From Sphingopyxis jiangsuensis (GTDB lineage: Bacteria; Pseudomonadota; Alphaproteobacteria; Sphingomonadales; Sphingomonadaceae): 64,000 nucleotides of DNA. The position numbers and the translations under genes were made by a program. The stretch spans positions 186,001-250,000 of the forward strand of contig NZ_JAERPO010000002.1 in NCBI RefSeq assembly GCF_016734905.1, given 5' to 3'. Position 1 is the stretch's first letter; the number at the start of each line of letters is the position of its first letter. Below are positions 27,394 through 36,366 of the stretch, in pieces. Below the pieces are notes generated by a model. The model was given only the letters and a program-made list of their open reading frames with translations. It was not told where the DNA came from and did no database searches.

Positions 27394-27569
27394 AAGACCG
27401 GTTCGAACGTCACAAGCAGCCGTGGATCGCATCGGAGATCGACAAGCTGCACACACTCGCCAAAAAAGGCATGGCGCTCAAGGCGATCGCCAAGGCGCTG
27501 ACGCGCAGCGAAGAATCGGTGAAGGCGCGCGCCAAGGCCGACGGCCTCTCGATCGCCAAGCTGCACTGA
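27390..27569 (+). CDS. 59-residue Myb/SANT-like helix-turn-helix protein
   Basis: ATG 27390 overlaps the upstream stop as ATGA, and TGA is at 27567-27569. The product is basic. The pattern PWIASEIDKLHTLAKKG, MALKAIAKALTRSEESVKAR is a three-helix Myb/SANT-like DNA-binding fold: W at helix 1, then a turn, then a recognition helix with SEESVKARA. Its coupling to the Gre-like gene suggests a transcription-related role. The exact function is unknown. Confidence 0.75.
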   Translation: MKDRFERHKQPWIASEIDKLHTLAKKGMALKAIAKALTRSEESVKARAKADGLSIAKLH

Positions 27570-27575
27570 TCCGCG

Positions 27576-28754
27576 ATGCCCGCCACCGAATTTGACGCCA
27601 TCGTGCTGGGCGCCGGCGCGGCCGGGATGATGTGCGCCGCGGTCGCCGGGCAGCGCGGGCGGCGCGTGCTGCTGCTCGATCATGCCGACCAGGTGGGGAA
27701 GAAAATCCTGATCTCGGGCGGCGGGCGCTGCAACTTTACCAATATCCACACCGCACCCGACCGCTTCCTGTCGGCCAACCCGCATTTCGCCAAATCGGCG
27801 CTCGCGCGTTACACCCCCGCCGATTTCATCGCGCTCGTCGAAAGATATGGCATCGCCTATCACGAGAAGACGCTGGGCCAGCTTTTCTGCGACGGGTCGG
27901 CCAAACAGATCGTCGCGATGTTGCTCGACGAATGCGCCAAAGGGGGCGTCGACGTCCGCTGCGGACAGCCCGTCGGCGCAGTGGAACATGGCGATGGACG
28001 ATTCCGTGTGCGCTTTGGCAGCGCCGATTTTGCCGCACCCAATCTCGTCATCGCGACCGGCGGCCCGTCGATTCCGAAAATGGGCGCGAGCGGATTTGCC
28101 TATGACCTCGCGCGTCAGTTCGGACTGAAAGTCGTTGAGCCGCGTCCCGCGCTCGTACCGCTGACGCTCGGCGGCGACGATGTGCTGTTCCGCGAATTGT
28201 CGGGCGTCGCCACCCCGGTCGAGGCGCGAGCAGGCAAGGCAGCGTTTCGCGAGGCGGCGCTCTTCACGCACAAGGGGTTGTCGGGCCCAGCGATCCTCCA
28301 GATCAGCAGCTATTGGCGCCACGGCGAGCCGCTTGCGATCGATTTCCAGCCCGACGCGGCACCCGGCTGGTTGCTCGCAGCCAAACGCGATCGCCCGCGC
28401 GCGACCCTTCGCGCTGCCTTGGGCGCGATACTGCCCGACCGTTTGGCCGAGACTTTGGCCGACCGGATCGCACTGCCGGGCGAACTTGCCGCACAGACAG
28501 ACCGCAACCTCGCCGATGCCGAAGCGCGCCTTCGGCGTTGGAGCTTTCGCCCCAACGGCACCGAAGGCTTTGCGAAAGCCGAGGTAACCGCGGGCGGCAT
28601 TTCGACCGCCGGCCTGTCGTCGCAAACAATGATGGCCAAAAGCGTCGCAAACCTCTATGCGGTCGGCGAGGCCGTAGATGTCACAGGGTGGTTAGGCGGC
28701 TATAATTTTCAATGGGCATGGGCCAGCGGTGTTGCCGCCGGCAAGGTGATTTGA
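27576..28754 (+). CDS. HI0933/BaiN-family FAD-dependent oxidoreductase
   Basis: The 392-residue flavoprotein starts with a Rossmann motif (VLGAGAAGMMCAAVAG, residues 9-24). Family signatures include GGGRCNFTN near residue 49, FTHKGLSGPAILQISSYW and the C-terminal AGGISTAGLSS with GWLGGYNFQWAWASG. The physiological substrate is unknown for most members. It starts 6 bp after the Myb-like gene. Confidence 0.88.
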   Translation: MPATEFDAIVLGAGAAGMMCAAVAGQRGRRVLLLDHADQVGKKILISGGGRCNFTNIHTAPDRFLSANPHFAKSALARYTPADFIALVERYGIAYHEKTLGQLFCDGSAKQIVAMLLDECAKGGVDVRCGQPVGAVEHGDGRFRVRFGSADFAAPNLVIATGGPSIPKMGASGFAYDLARQFGLKVVEPRPALVPLTLGGDDVLFRELSGVATPVEARAGKAAFREAALFTHKGLSGPAILQISSYWRHGEPLAIDFQPDAAPGWLLAAKRDRPRATLRAALGAILPDRLAETLADRIALPGELAAQTDRNLADAEARLRRWSFRPNGTEGFAKAEVTAGGISTAGLSSQTMMAKSVANLYAVGEAVDVTGWLGGYNFQWAWASGVAAGKVI

Positions 28755-28820
28755 GCCCATTGAGCCCCTTTCACGTCGGCTCGTCATCGCACCGGTGACC
28801 GCCTTTCTATTGAGAATATA

Positions 28821-30656
28821 ATGTCTTTTGATAATCTTCCCCCCGTCCTCGCGGACGCTCTCAGCGCGCGCGGATATAGCGAGTTCACCCCCGTGCAGAC
28901 GGCCGTGCTCGAACCCGAAGCACAGGACCGCGACCTGCTGGTCTCCGCCCAGACCGGGTCGGGCAAGACCGTTGCCTTCGGCCTTGCGATGGCCGGCCAG
29001 CTTGTCGAAGGCGAACGCCTGCCCTTCGCGACCTCGCCGCTCGCGTTGATCGTCGCGCCGACGCGCGAACTTGCGCTTCAGGTCAGCCGCGAACTCGGCT
29101 GGCTCTATGCCAAGGCCGGCGCGCGAATCGCCACTTGCGTCGGCGGCATGGACGCGAGCAAGGAACGCCGCGCCCTGAACCAGGGAGTGCAGATCGTCGT
29201 CGGGACGCCGGGACGCTTGCGCGACCACCTCGAACGCGGGGCGCTCGACTTGTCGGCACTGCGCGTCGCGGTGCTCGACGAAGCCGACGAAATGCTCGAC
29301 ATGGGGTTTCGCGACGATCTTGAGGAAATTCTCGACGCCACGCCCGAAACGCGCCGCACCCTCTTGTTCTCGGCAACGATTCCGAAGCCGATCGTTCAGC
29401 TCGCGAAGCGTTACCAGCAGAACGCGCTGCGCATCTCGACCGTCGGCGAGGATCGCGGCCACGGCGACATCGCCTACCAGGCGGTCACCGTTGCCCCCGC
29501 CGATATCGAAGGCGCGGTGATCAACCTGCTGCGCCTGCACGACGCCGAAACCGCGATGCTGTTCTGTGCAACCCGCGACAATGTCCGGCGCCTGCATGCC
29601 AGCCTTGTCGAACGTGGCTTTGCTGCGGTCGCGCTGTCGGGCGAGCATAGCCAGAACGAACGCAATTCGGCATTGCAGGCGCTGCGCGATCGCCGTGCGA
29701 AGGTCTGCGTCGCAACCGACGTCGCGGCGCGCGGGATCGATCTGCCGACCCTCAGCCTTGTCATCCATGTCGAAATTCCGCGCGATGCCGAGGCGCTCCA
29801 GCATCGTTCGGGCCGCACCGGGCGCGCAGGCAAGAAGGGCACGGCGGTCATCATCGTCCCCTATCCGCGCCGCCGACGCGTCGACGGCATGCTGCGCGGC
29901 GCGCGCATCCAGGCCGAATGGATGGACGCTCCCACGGCCGCCGACGTGCGCCAGCGCGATCAGGAGCGGTTGATCGAAAAATTGCTGGCCCCCGTCGAGC
30001 ACGAGCCCGAGGATATCGAACTCGCGCAGCGGCTGATGGCCGAGCGTACGCCCGAGGACATCGCCGCGAGCCTCGTGCGCGCGCACCGTGCGCTGATGCC
30101 CCCGCCCGAGGATCTGATCGACACCGGTCCGCGCGGCCGCGACGGCGCCGGCCGTCCCGAACGCGGCGAGCGGTTCGAGCGCCCCGAACGCGGTAGCGCC
30201 GACCGCCGCGAAGGGTTCGAGGACAGCGTCTGGTTCAAGCTCAACATCGGACGCCACCAGAATGCCGACCCGCGCTGGATCCTGCCCTTGCTGTGCCGCC
30301 GCGGCCATGTGACCAAGGGAGAGATCGGCGCGATCCGCATCGGCCCCAAGGAAACGATGTTCAACATTCCCCGGGCGATCGCCGATCGCTTCGCCGAGGC
30401 GGTGCAGCGCAGCGCCAATGCCGATGGCGAGGACGACAGCGGCGTTTCGATCATGCCCGCACCCGACGGTCCGACCTATCCGCCGCGTCGCGACAAAGCC
30501 CCGCGCGGGCGTGCACAGCGCCCGACACTGGGTCGCGCGCCCGGCGGCGACCGCGACCGTGCGGGACCGCGCGGTCCGCGTGGCCCCGGCGACAATACCG
30601 ACCGTTACAAGCCCAAGCCTTATGGCCAGCGCAGCCCGCGGCGCCCGGCGAAATAG
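28821..30656 (+). CDS. DEAD-box ATP-dependent RNA helicase with DbpA-type RNA-binding domain
   Basis: The 611-residue helicase has all core motifs: Q-motif region, AQTGSGKT, PTRELALQ, LDEADEMLDMGF, SAT, ARGID and HRSGRTGRAG. After the core, residues of about 475-540 (VWFKLNIGR through MFNIPRAIADRFAEAV) form a DbpA-type RNA-binding domain, followed by a disordered Arg/Gly/Pro tail. It resembles DeaD/CsdA or RhlE-like proteins acting in ribosome assembly or RNA turnover. A family A repeat lies 24 bp downstream. Confidence 0.92.
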   Translation: MSFDNLPPVLADALSARGYSEFTPVQTAVLEPEAQDRDLLVSAQTGSGKTVAFGLAMAGQLVEGERLPFATSPLALIVAPTRELALQVSRELGWLYAKAGARIATCVGGMDASKERRALNQGVQIVVGTPGRLRDHLERGALDLSALRVAVLDEADEMLDMGFRDDLEEILDATPETRRTLLFSATIPKPIVQLAKRYQQNALRISTVGEDRGHGDIAYQAVTVAPADIEGAVINLLRLHDAETAMLFCATRDNVRRLHASLVERGFAAVALSGEHSQNERNSALQALRDRRAKVCVATDVAARGIDLPTLSLVIHVEIPRDAEALQHRSGRTGRAGKKGTAVIIVPYPRRRRVDGMLRGARIQAEWMDAPTAADVRQRDQERLIEKLLAPVEHEPEDIELAQRLMAERTPEDIAASLVRAHRALMPPPEDLIDTGPRGRDGAGRPERGERFERPERGSADRREGFEDSVWFKLNIGRHQNADPRWILPLLCRRGHVTKGEIGAIRIGPKETMFNIPRAIADRFAEAVQRSANADGEDDSGVSIMPAPDGPTYPPRRDKAPRGRAQRPTLGRAPGGDRDRAGPRGPRGPGDNTDRYKPKPYGQRSPRRPAK

Positions 30657-30680
30657 ACCGCAGGCCATTATCTGAAACCT

Positions 30681-30733
30681 CGTCATTGCGAGCGTGGCAA
30701 AGCAATTCTCGCCTTCGGTTCCTCGCAATGACG
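30681..30733. repeat. Family A palindromic repeat, short copy
   Basis: CGTCATTGCGAG and CTCGCAATGACG bound a 53-bp copy lacking the central stem of the longer copies. It lies between the helicase gene and the quinone reductase, in the same direction, and could serve as a terminator. Confidence 0.8.
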
Positions 30734-30807
30734 CATGGCGCGGTCGCACGACACTTGCGTTCCCCGGTTCGGCCCACCAGATGGGCCGGACAGCAGGAGC
30801 GCGCGCC

Positions 30808-31785
30808 ATGAAAGCCATCGAAGCCTTCATAGAGACCCAGGGCGGTCCCGAAGTCATAGAGTGGCGCGAGGTGACGCTCGACAATCCCGGCCCCGGACAA
30901 CTGCTCGTCCGTCAGACTGCGGTCGGGCTCAACTATATCGACATTTATCACCGCGACGGCACCTATCCGATCGACCTTCCCGGCGGGCTGGGGCTCGAGG
31001 CGACGGGCGAGGTCGTTGCCGTCGGCGAAGGCGTCCACGGCTTCAAGCCTGGCGACCGCGTCGCGACCTTCGGCCCCGAACGCAGCGCCTATGCGAGCGC
31101 GCGGCTCGTCAAGGCGTCGTCGCTGTTCAAGCTGCCCTCAGCCATCGACGACGATATTGCCGCCGCCGCTTTGCTCAAGGCCTGCACCGTCGAGGCGCTC
31201 GTCGAGCGCTGCGCAAAGGTCGAGGCGGGCTGGCCCGTCCTCGTCCACGCCGCGGCGGGCGGCGTCGGGCTGATCCTCGTCCAGTGGCTCAAGGCGATCG
31301 GCGCGACGGTCATCGGCACCGTCAGCACCGAAGCCAAGGAACATGCGGCGCGCGAAGCGGGTGCCGACCATGTCATCCGCTACAAGCAGGACGATGTCGC
31401 GGCGCATGTCCGCGAGATCACCGATGGCCAGGGCGTGCCCGTGACCTTCGATGGCATCGGTATGGCGACTTGGGAGGTCTCGCTGAAAGCTACCGCCCGG
31501 CGCGGGCTGATCGTCAGCTATGGCAATGCAGGCGGACCGGTGACAGGCGTCAACCTGGGCATTCTCGCGCAGCATGGCTCGCAGTTCGTGACGCGGCCGA
31601 CGCTGTTCGACTATTATCTCGACCCCGGCGAGCGGGCGGCGGGCGCCGCGCGCGTGTTCGAGATGATTGGCAGCGGTGCGGTGACGGTCACGATCGGGCA
31701 GCGCTATGGCCTCCAGGATGCCGCCCGCGCGCACGCCGACCTCGCGGCCGGGCGGACGACGGGTTCGACGCTGTTGCTGCCCTGA
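30808..31785 (+). CDS. qor: NADPH:quinone reductase (QOR-type MDR)
   Basis: The 325-residue zinc-free medium-chain reductase begins MKAIEAFIETQGGPEVIEW at ATG 30808, with AGGAG at 30797-30801. QOR features are VGLNYIDIYHRDGTYPIDLP, GLEATGEVVAVGEGV, the NADPH-binding VHAAAGGVGLILVQWLKAIGA and SYGNAGGPV. It reduces quinones with one or two electrons. It converges with fghA. Confidence 0.9.
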   Translation: MKAIEAFIETQGGPEVIEWREVTLDNPGPGQLLVRQTAVGLNYIDIYHRDGTYPIDLPGGLGLEATGEVVAVGEGVHGFKPGDRVATFGPERSAYASARLVKASSLFKLPSAIDDDIAAAALLKACTVEALVERCAKVEAGWPVLVHAAAGGVGLILVQWLKAIGATVIGTVSTEAKEHAAREAGADHVIRYKQDDVAAHVREITDGQGVPVTFDGIGMATWEVSLKATARRGLIVSYGNAGGPVTGVNLGILAQHGSQFVTRPTLFDYYLDPGERAAGAARVFEMIGSGAVTVTIGQRYGLQDAARAHADLAAGRTTGSTLLLP

Positions 31786-31834
31786 CCGACAAGCTCGTGC
31801 GTGCTCCCGCAGAGACGGGAGCCTTTCATTTGTC

Positions 31835-32683
31835 TCAAGCCTTCAACCGCTCGGCATGCCACGCAACATGCTCGGCCATGAAGGTCGAGATGAAATAATA
31901 GCTGTGGTCGTACCCCGGCTGCATCCGGATTTCGGCGTTCTGGCCGTTCCGCTCGCACGCCGCGACGAGCAGCTCGGTCTTCAGCTGTTCGGTCAGGAAA
32001 TTGTCGGCATCGCCCTGATCGACGAGCAGGTCGGGAACGCGCAGCCCGTCATCGAGCAGCGCGCAAGCGTCATAGGCGCGCCATTCCTCGCGGTCGTCGC
32101 CCAGATAATGGCCGAGCGCCTTTTCGCCCCACGGGCAGTGCAGCGGCGAGACGATCGGCGAAAAGGCCGACACCGAACGGAAACGATCCTGATTGCGTAG
32201 CCCGATCGTCAGCGCGCCATGCCCGCCCATCGAATGGCCGCTGATCGCCTGCCGCGTCAGGTCGGCGCTCGCGAAATTGCGCAGCACCAGCGACGGCAGT
32301 TCATCCTCGACATAGGAGCGCATCCGGTAATGCTTGGCCCACGGCTCCTCGGTTGCATCGACATAAAAGCCCGCTCCCAGCCCGAAATCCCACGCGCCCT
32401 CGGGATCGTCAGGCACGCCCTCGCCGCGCGGGCTGGTGTCAGGCGCGACAAAGATCACGCCATGTCCGGCGCACGCGGCGCGATATTCGCCCTTTTCCAT
32501 CACATTGGCATGGGTGCACGTCAGCCCCGACAGATACCAGAGTACGGGCAGCTTTGCGCCGGGCTCATGCTCGGGGACAAAGACCGCGAAGGTCATGTCG
32601 GTGCCCGTCGTCGTGCTCGCATGCCTGTACACGCCTTGCGTGCCGCCGTGGCTGCGAACGGTGGAGAGGGTTTCGAGGGTCAT
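31835..32683 (-). CDS. fghA: S-formylglutathione hydrolase
   Basis: The 282-residue esterase hydrolyses S-formylglutathione to formate and glutathione, the second step of glutathione-dependent formaldehyde oxidation. The nucleophile is S151 in ISGHSMGGHGAL, the aspartate is in DQGDADNFL and the histidine in YDHSYYF. LTCTHANVMEKGEYR is diagnostic. The dehydrogenase that feeds it (adhC) is 4 kb away. Confidence 0.95.
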   Translation of the reverse strand: MTLETLSTVRSHGGTQGVYRHASTTTGTDMTFAVFVPEHEPGAKLPVLWYLSGLTCTHANVMEKGEYRAACAGHGVIFVAPDTSPRGEGVPDDPEGAWDFGLGAGFYVDATEEPWAKHYRMRSYVEDELPSLVLRNFASADLTRQAISGHSMGGHGALTIGLRNQDRFRSVSAFSPIVSPLHCPWGEKALGHYLGDDREEWRAYDACALLDDGLRVPDLLVDQGDADNFLTEQLKTELLVAACERNGQNAEIRMQPGYDHSYYFISTFMAEHVAWHAERLKA

Positions 32684-32764
32684 GGCGCCTTGTGCCGCGC
32701 ACGCCCCGCACGCGCAACCCCGCCGTCCTTGCGGACAACGGGGCCGGGCGAAATTCGGTGACGA

Positions 32765-33517
32765 TCAGATCTGGGCGAAACCGCCGTCGACGAAGAGTTC
32801 GACGCCGTTGACATAGCTTGCCGCGTCGGAGGCGAGGAAAGCCGCGACCTTGCCGATTTCGCGCGGGTCGGCGAGCCGACCGAGCGGAACCCGGGCGGCA
32901 AACTCGCCTTCGAGCGCATTCCATTGCTCATCGGTCGAGGCGAGACCCTTGAGCCCAGGGGTGGTCGTCGCACCCGGCGCGATCACGTTAACGCGGATCT
33001 TGCGATCGCGGAGGTCGAGAATCCAGCTGCGGGCGAAATTGCGGATCGCAGCCTTGGTCGCGCCATAAACACTGAACGCCGGTTCCGAACGCGTCGAAGT
33101 CGTCGAGCCGGTCAGGATGATCGACGCACCATCGCGAAGCAGCGGCAGCGCCTTTTGCACGGTAAACAATGTCGCTTTGACGTTGAGGCCGAAGGTGCGG
33201 TCGAATTCCTCCTCGGTGATTTCACCGAGCGGCTGGAATGCGCCGCCGCCGGCGTTGGCGACGAGGATGTCGATCGGCGCGCCATGCTGCTGGACAACAT
33301 CATAGAGATGATCGAGATCGGCGAAGCTGGTGACGTCGCCCTGAACGCCAACCGCGCCATGGCCGATCAGCTTGACGGCGGCATCGAGTTCTTCCTGACG
33401 ACGCCCGGTCACGAATACCTTGGCGCCCCGTTCGGCGAGTTCCTGCGCGATGCCGAGACCAATGCCGCTGTTCCCGCCGGTGACGACGGCGACTTTGTTG
33501 GTCAGATCATAGGTCAT
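32765..33517 (-). CDS. SDR-family oxidoreductase, glucose/ribitol-type
   Basis: ATG 33517 is chosen because AAGGAG lies seven bases upstream; a nearby ATG at 33523 is too close to it. The 250-residue protein has VTGGNSGIG at residues 13-21, NAGGG near residue 88, the active-site serine in ILTGSTTSTRS and YGATKAAIRN with the Tyr-Lys pair. It ends with the family-typical ASYVNGVELFVDGGFAQ. Substrate unknown. It is divergent from a LysR gene that shares an inverted repeat with it, so this SDR is its likely target. Confidence 0.88.
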   Translation of the reverse strand: MTYDLTNKVAVVTGGNSGIGLGIAQELAERGAKVFVTGRRQEELDAAVKLIGHGAVGVQGDVTSFADLDHLYDVVQQHGAPIDILVANAGGGAFQPLGEITEEEFDRTFGLNVKATLFTVQKALPLLRDGASIILTGSTTSTRSEPAFSVYGATKAAIRNFARSWILDLRDRKIRVNVIAPGATTTPGLKGLASTDEQWNALEGEFAARVPLGRLADPREIGKVAAFLASDAASYVNGVELFVDGGFAQI

Positions 33518-33613
33518 TGTCATTCTCCTTTTCGTGAGCGGCGAACCGTTCGCCGTCCGATGAGAAGGAGGTAAATCCGCAACGATATCTGCTGTAGGGG
33601 GATATATTGACAC

Positions 33614-33639
33614 TTATCGTTCCATTGATAGAACGATAA
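33614..33639. promoter_or_regulatory. Inverted repeat, likely LysR operator
   Basis: TTATCGTTC and GAACGATAA are perfect 9-bp arms with an 8-bp spacer. The repeat sits between the divergent SDR and LysR genes and ends one base before the LysR ATG. A TTGACA hexamer lies just upstream at 33607-33612. Binding here would block LysR transcription and could activate the SDR. Confidence 0.6.
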
Positions 33640-33640
33640 T

Positions 33641-34549
33641 ATGCAGGACCTCAACGATCTGCGCTTTTTCGACGCGGTGGTGACCAATGGCGGCTTCGCA
33701 CCCGCCGGACGCGCGCTGCATGTTCCCAAATCGAAGCTGAGCCGACGCATCGCGGCGCTAGAGGATCGGCTTGGCGCGCGGTTGATCGAGCGATCGTCGC
33801 GGCGTTTCCGTGTCACCGACATCGGTCTTGCCTTTCACGCGCAATGCCAGCTTGCGGTCGCCGCCGCCGATCGCGCCGAGGCGCTGGTCGAGGCGAGCCT
33901 GTCCGAACCGCGCGGCACTGTGCGCATGTCATGCCCGAGCGGTCTGGTGCCAATGATTTCCGACATGCTTCCCGAATTTCTGACGCTCTATCCCAAGGGC
34001 AATATCGAGATACTCGCCGCCGACCGCCCCGTCGACGTCATCGCCGAGCGGATCGACGTCGCGTTGCGCGTCCGCACGCGGCTCGACACCGATGCGGCGC
34101 TGACAATGCGGACGCTCGCGCACAGCCGCCGCATATTGATCGCTAGCCCGGCGCTCGCCAACCTGGTCGGGGGCAGCGACCTCGCGGCGCTCAAGCAGAT
34201 GCCGACATTAAGCTCGGCAAGCGATGGCGCGGACGTGATCTGGCGGCTCGAGCACCGCGATGGGACCATCGACAGCATCCGGCACCGCCCCCGCCTGCGC
34301 TGCGACGATTTCAGCGCCGTTCGCGCCGCCGCGCTCGCCGGGCTTGGTGTCGCGCTCCTCCCTGACCACGCCTGCGCCGTCGAGTTGCGCGCGGGCACGC
34401 TCGTCCGGGTCCTGCCCGAATGGCGGAGCGAGAACGGGATCGTCCATCTCGTCTTCACCACGCGCACCGGCTTGCCGCCACTGGTGCGGGCGTGGATCGA
34501 TCACCTGGCCAAGGCGTTCCGGAATCCCGAGCTGTTCGGCGAGCGTTAG
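33641..34549 (+). CDS. LysR-family transcriptional regulator
   Basis: The 302-residue protein has an N-terminal winged helix (GGFAPAGRALHVPKSKLSRRIA) and a LysR effector domain. The recognition-helix SKLSRRI and MQDLNDLRFFDAVV start are typical of the DsdA/CrgA-like group. There is no ribosome-binding site before the ATG, so the message may be leaderless. It probably controls the divergent SDR. Confidence 0.9.
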   Translation: MQDLNDLRFFDAVVTNGGFAPAGRALHVPKSKLSRRIAALEDRLGARLIERSSRRFRVTDIGLAFHAQCQLAVAAADRAEALVEASLSEPRGTVRMSCPSGLVPMISDMLPEFLTLYPKGNIEILAADRPVDVIAERIDVALRVRTRLDTDAALTMRTLAHSRRILIASPALANLVGGSDLAALKQMPTLSSASDGADVIWRLEHRDGTIDSIRHRPRLRCDDFSAVRAAALAGLGVALLPDHACAVELRAGTLVRVLPEWRSENGIVHLVFTTRTGLPPLVRAWIDHLAKAFRNPELFGER

Positions 34550-35049
34550 CCCGCCTGCACCGGGATCGCTGCCACTACTGGTGCATGCCCCCAATGACGA
34601 AGCAGGTCGAGGATCATTGCCCCCGCCAGCCCGAGCGTCGCTGTGTTGCGCAAGGGATGGACGTTGACCCGGTCGACGGTCGCCAGCGCCGCATCGAGCA
34701 CCACAGTGATACTTCCCGGCTGGGCGTTGATCGCGGCGAGCGGGGTCACCGACCCCGGCGCGATACCGAGCAGGCGCTGCATATCCTCGGCCTTGCCAAA
34801 GCTCACGCGCTTGCAGCCGATTGCCGCCGGCAGCGCCTTCAAATCGACGCGCGCCTCGGACGGGACGGTAACGAGCCAGAAGGCACCGCCAGCGTCCTTG
34901 AGGAACAGGTTTTTCGTGTGCGCGCCGGGGATATCGGCGTTCACCGCATCGCTTTCGGCGACGGTGAACACCGCAATATGTTCGTGCGCGGTGAAAGGGA
35001 TCGCCAGCGTTTCAAGGTCGGCCAGCAAGCCCGCTTCACCGCGCATCAA
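34546..35049 (-). CDS. YbaK/ProX-type aminoacyl-tRNA editing protein
   Basis: The 167-residue protein belongs to the YbaK/prolyl-tRNA editing superfamily (PrdX-like). VAESDAVNADIPGAHTKNLFLKD and the lysine in that KNLFLKD strand mark the deacylase site, and VNVHPLRNTATLGL the C-terminal part. Such proteins clear mischarged Ala-tRNA(Pro) or similar. A second Met at 35046 is equally possible. It ends in a 4-bp overlap with the convergent LysR gene. Confidence 0.85.
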   Translation of the reverse strand: MMRGEAGLLADLETLAIPFTAHEHIAVFTVAESDAVNADIPGAHTKNLFLKDAGGAFWLVTVPSEARVDLKALPAAIGCKRVSFGKAEDMQRLLGIAPGSVTPLAAINAQPGSITVVLDAALATVDRVNVHPLRNTATLGLAGAMILDLLRHWGHAPVVAAIPVQAG

Positions 35050-35058
35050 GTCCCCCGC

Positions 35059-35439
35059 TCAAACGACGCGGTGGAGCGCGCAGAGCTTGTTCCCCGACGG
35101 GTCGCGCAAATAGGCGAGATAGAGCTGACCGAATCCGCCCTCGCGAACGCCCGGCGGGTCCTCGATTGCCGTCCCGCCATTTTCGACGCCCGCCTTGTGC
35201 CATGCGTCGGCCTGCTCGGGACCGTCCATCGCAAAACCGATGGTGCAGCCGTTGCCGGCCGAGGCAGGCTCGCCGTCGATCGGCGCGGTCACCAGGAACA
35301 AGCCGCCGTTGTGCATGTAAACGAGGCGTCCCTTGTCGTCGACGATCCCCGGCTTGCCGCCGATCGCCTGGAAGGTCGCGTCATAGAATTTCTTCGATGC
35401 TTCGAGGTCGTTCGACCCGACCATATTGTGGCTGTACAT
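35059..35439 (-). CDS. VOC (glyoxalase/dioxygenase) family protein 1
   Basis: The 126-residue protein starts at ATG 35439, eight bases after AGGAG; a GTG at 35448 is too close. MYSHNMVGSNDLEASKKFYD begins the first beta-alpha-beta-beta-beta module, and YLAYLRDPSGNKLCALH ends the second. Metal ligands of the fold are plausible (H in YSHNM, E/H near LCALH). It is about 55% identical by eye to the VOC protein on the other side of purU. The small thiol-adduct substrate is unknown. Confidence 0.8.
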   Translation of the reverse strand: MYSHNMVGSNDLEASKKFYDATFQAIGGKPGIVDDKGRLVYMHNGGLFLVTAPIDGEPASAGNGCTIGFAMDGPEQADAWHKAGVENGGTAIEDPPGVREGGFGQLYLAYLRDPSGNKLCALHRVV

Positions 35440-35492
35440 CCTTCCCACTCCTGCTGATTCGTTGCGATTAGCGACTTATCCTGAGCCTTGGT

Positions 35493-36365
35493 TCAGCGGA
35501 AGACAACCGTCTTGCGCCCGTCGATCAGCACGCGCTGTTCGGCGACCCAGCGCACCGCCCGCGCAAGCACCTGTGCCTCGATATCGCGGCCGGTTCGGAT
35601 CAGCTCGTCGATCGAGTCGCGATGGTCGACGCGCTCGACCGCCTGCTCGATGATCGGCCCCTCGTCGAGGTCGCTCGTCACGAAATGCGCGGTCGCGCCG
35701 ATCAGCTTCACCCCGCGCTCATGCGCGCGGTGATAGGGTTTCGCGCCCTTGAAGCCGGGCAGAAAACTGTGGTGGATGTTGATGCAGCGCCCGGCGAGCT
35801 TTGCCGACAGATCCGCCGACAGGACCTGCATATAGCGCGCAAGCACCAGATAGTCGGCACCGCCGCGTGCCATGATGTCGAGGATCGCCCCCTCCTGCTC
35901 GGCGCGGTTTGCGTCGCTGACGGGCAGATAGTGAAAGGGCACACCATGCCATTCGGACAGCCGCCGCTGCGCCTCGTGGTTCGATACGACGCCGACAATG
36001 TCGATGGCGAGGTTGCCGGTCGACCAGCGGTGGAGCAGGTCGTTGAGGCAATGGCTGCCCTGCGACACCGCGATAACGAAACGCGGCTTGGCGCTCGCAT
36101 CGCTGATCCGCGCGTCCATCTGAAAACGCTGCGTGACCGGCGCGAACGCCGCTTCGACTCCCGAAAGCGTGTCGGGAAAGCGCGGTCCGGCGCCGCGAAA
36201 CTCGACGCGCATGAAGAAACGCCCCGAATCGAGGTCGGCATATTGCTGGCTGTCGAGGATGAAGCCGTCGCGCTCCGCGAGCAGTCCCGTCACCGCCGCG
36301 ACGATCCCGACGGTATCGACGCAGCTGAAGGTCAGCACATAGGAAGCACCGCTGTCCGCGCCCAT
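35493..36365 (-). CDS. purU: Formyltetrahydrofolate deformylase
   Basis: The 290-residue protein has an N-terminal ACT domain (YVLTFSCVDTVGIVAAVTGLL) and a formyltransferase-fold catalytic domain with INIHHSFLPGFKGAKPYH and IGATAHFVTSDLDEGPIIEQ. It hydrolyses 10-formyl-THF to formate and THF, balancing C1 pools. It starts one base before the stop of the upstream VOC gene, within a set headed by formaldehyde dehydrogenase. Confidence 0.95.
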   Translation of the reverse strand: MGADSGASYVLTFSCVDTVGIVAAVTGLLAERDGFILDSQQYADLDSGRFFMRVEFRGAGPRFPDTLSGVEAAFAPVTQRFQMDARISDASAKPRFVIAVSQGSHCLNDLLHRWSTGNLAIDIVGVVSNHEAQRRLSEWHGVPFHYLPVSDANRAEQEGAILDIMARGGADYLVLARYMQVLSADLSAKLAGRCINIHHSFLPGFKGAKPYHRAHERGVKLIGATAHFVTSDLDEGPIIEQAVERVDHRDSIDELIRTGRDIEAQVLARAVRWVAEQRVLIDGRKTVVFR

Positions 36366-36366
36366 G

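Noticed and set aside
28692..30884. A 730-residue frame opposite the DEAD-box helicase
   Set aside because: It is an antisense shadow over a gene with complete helicase motifs.
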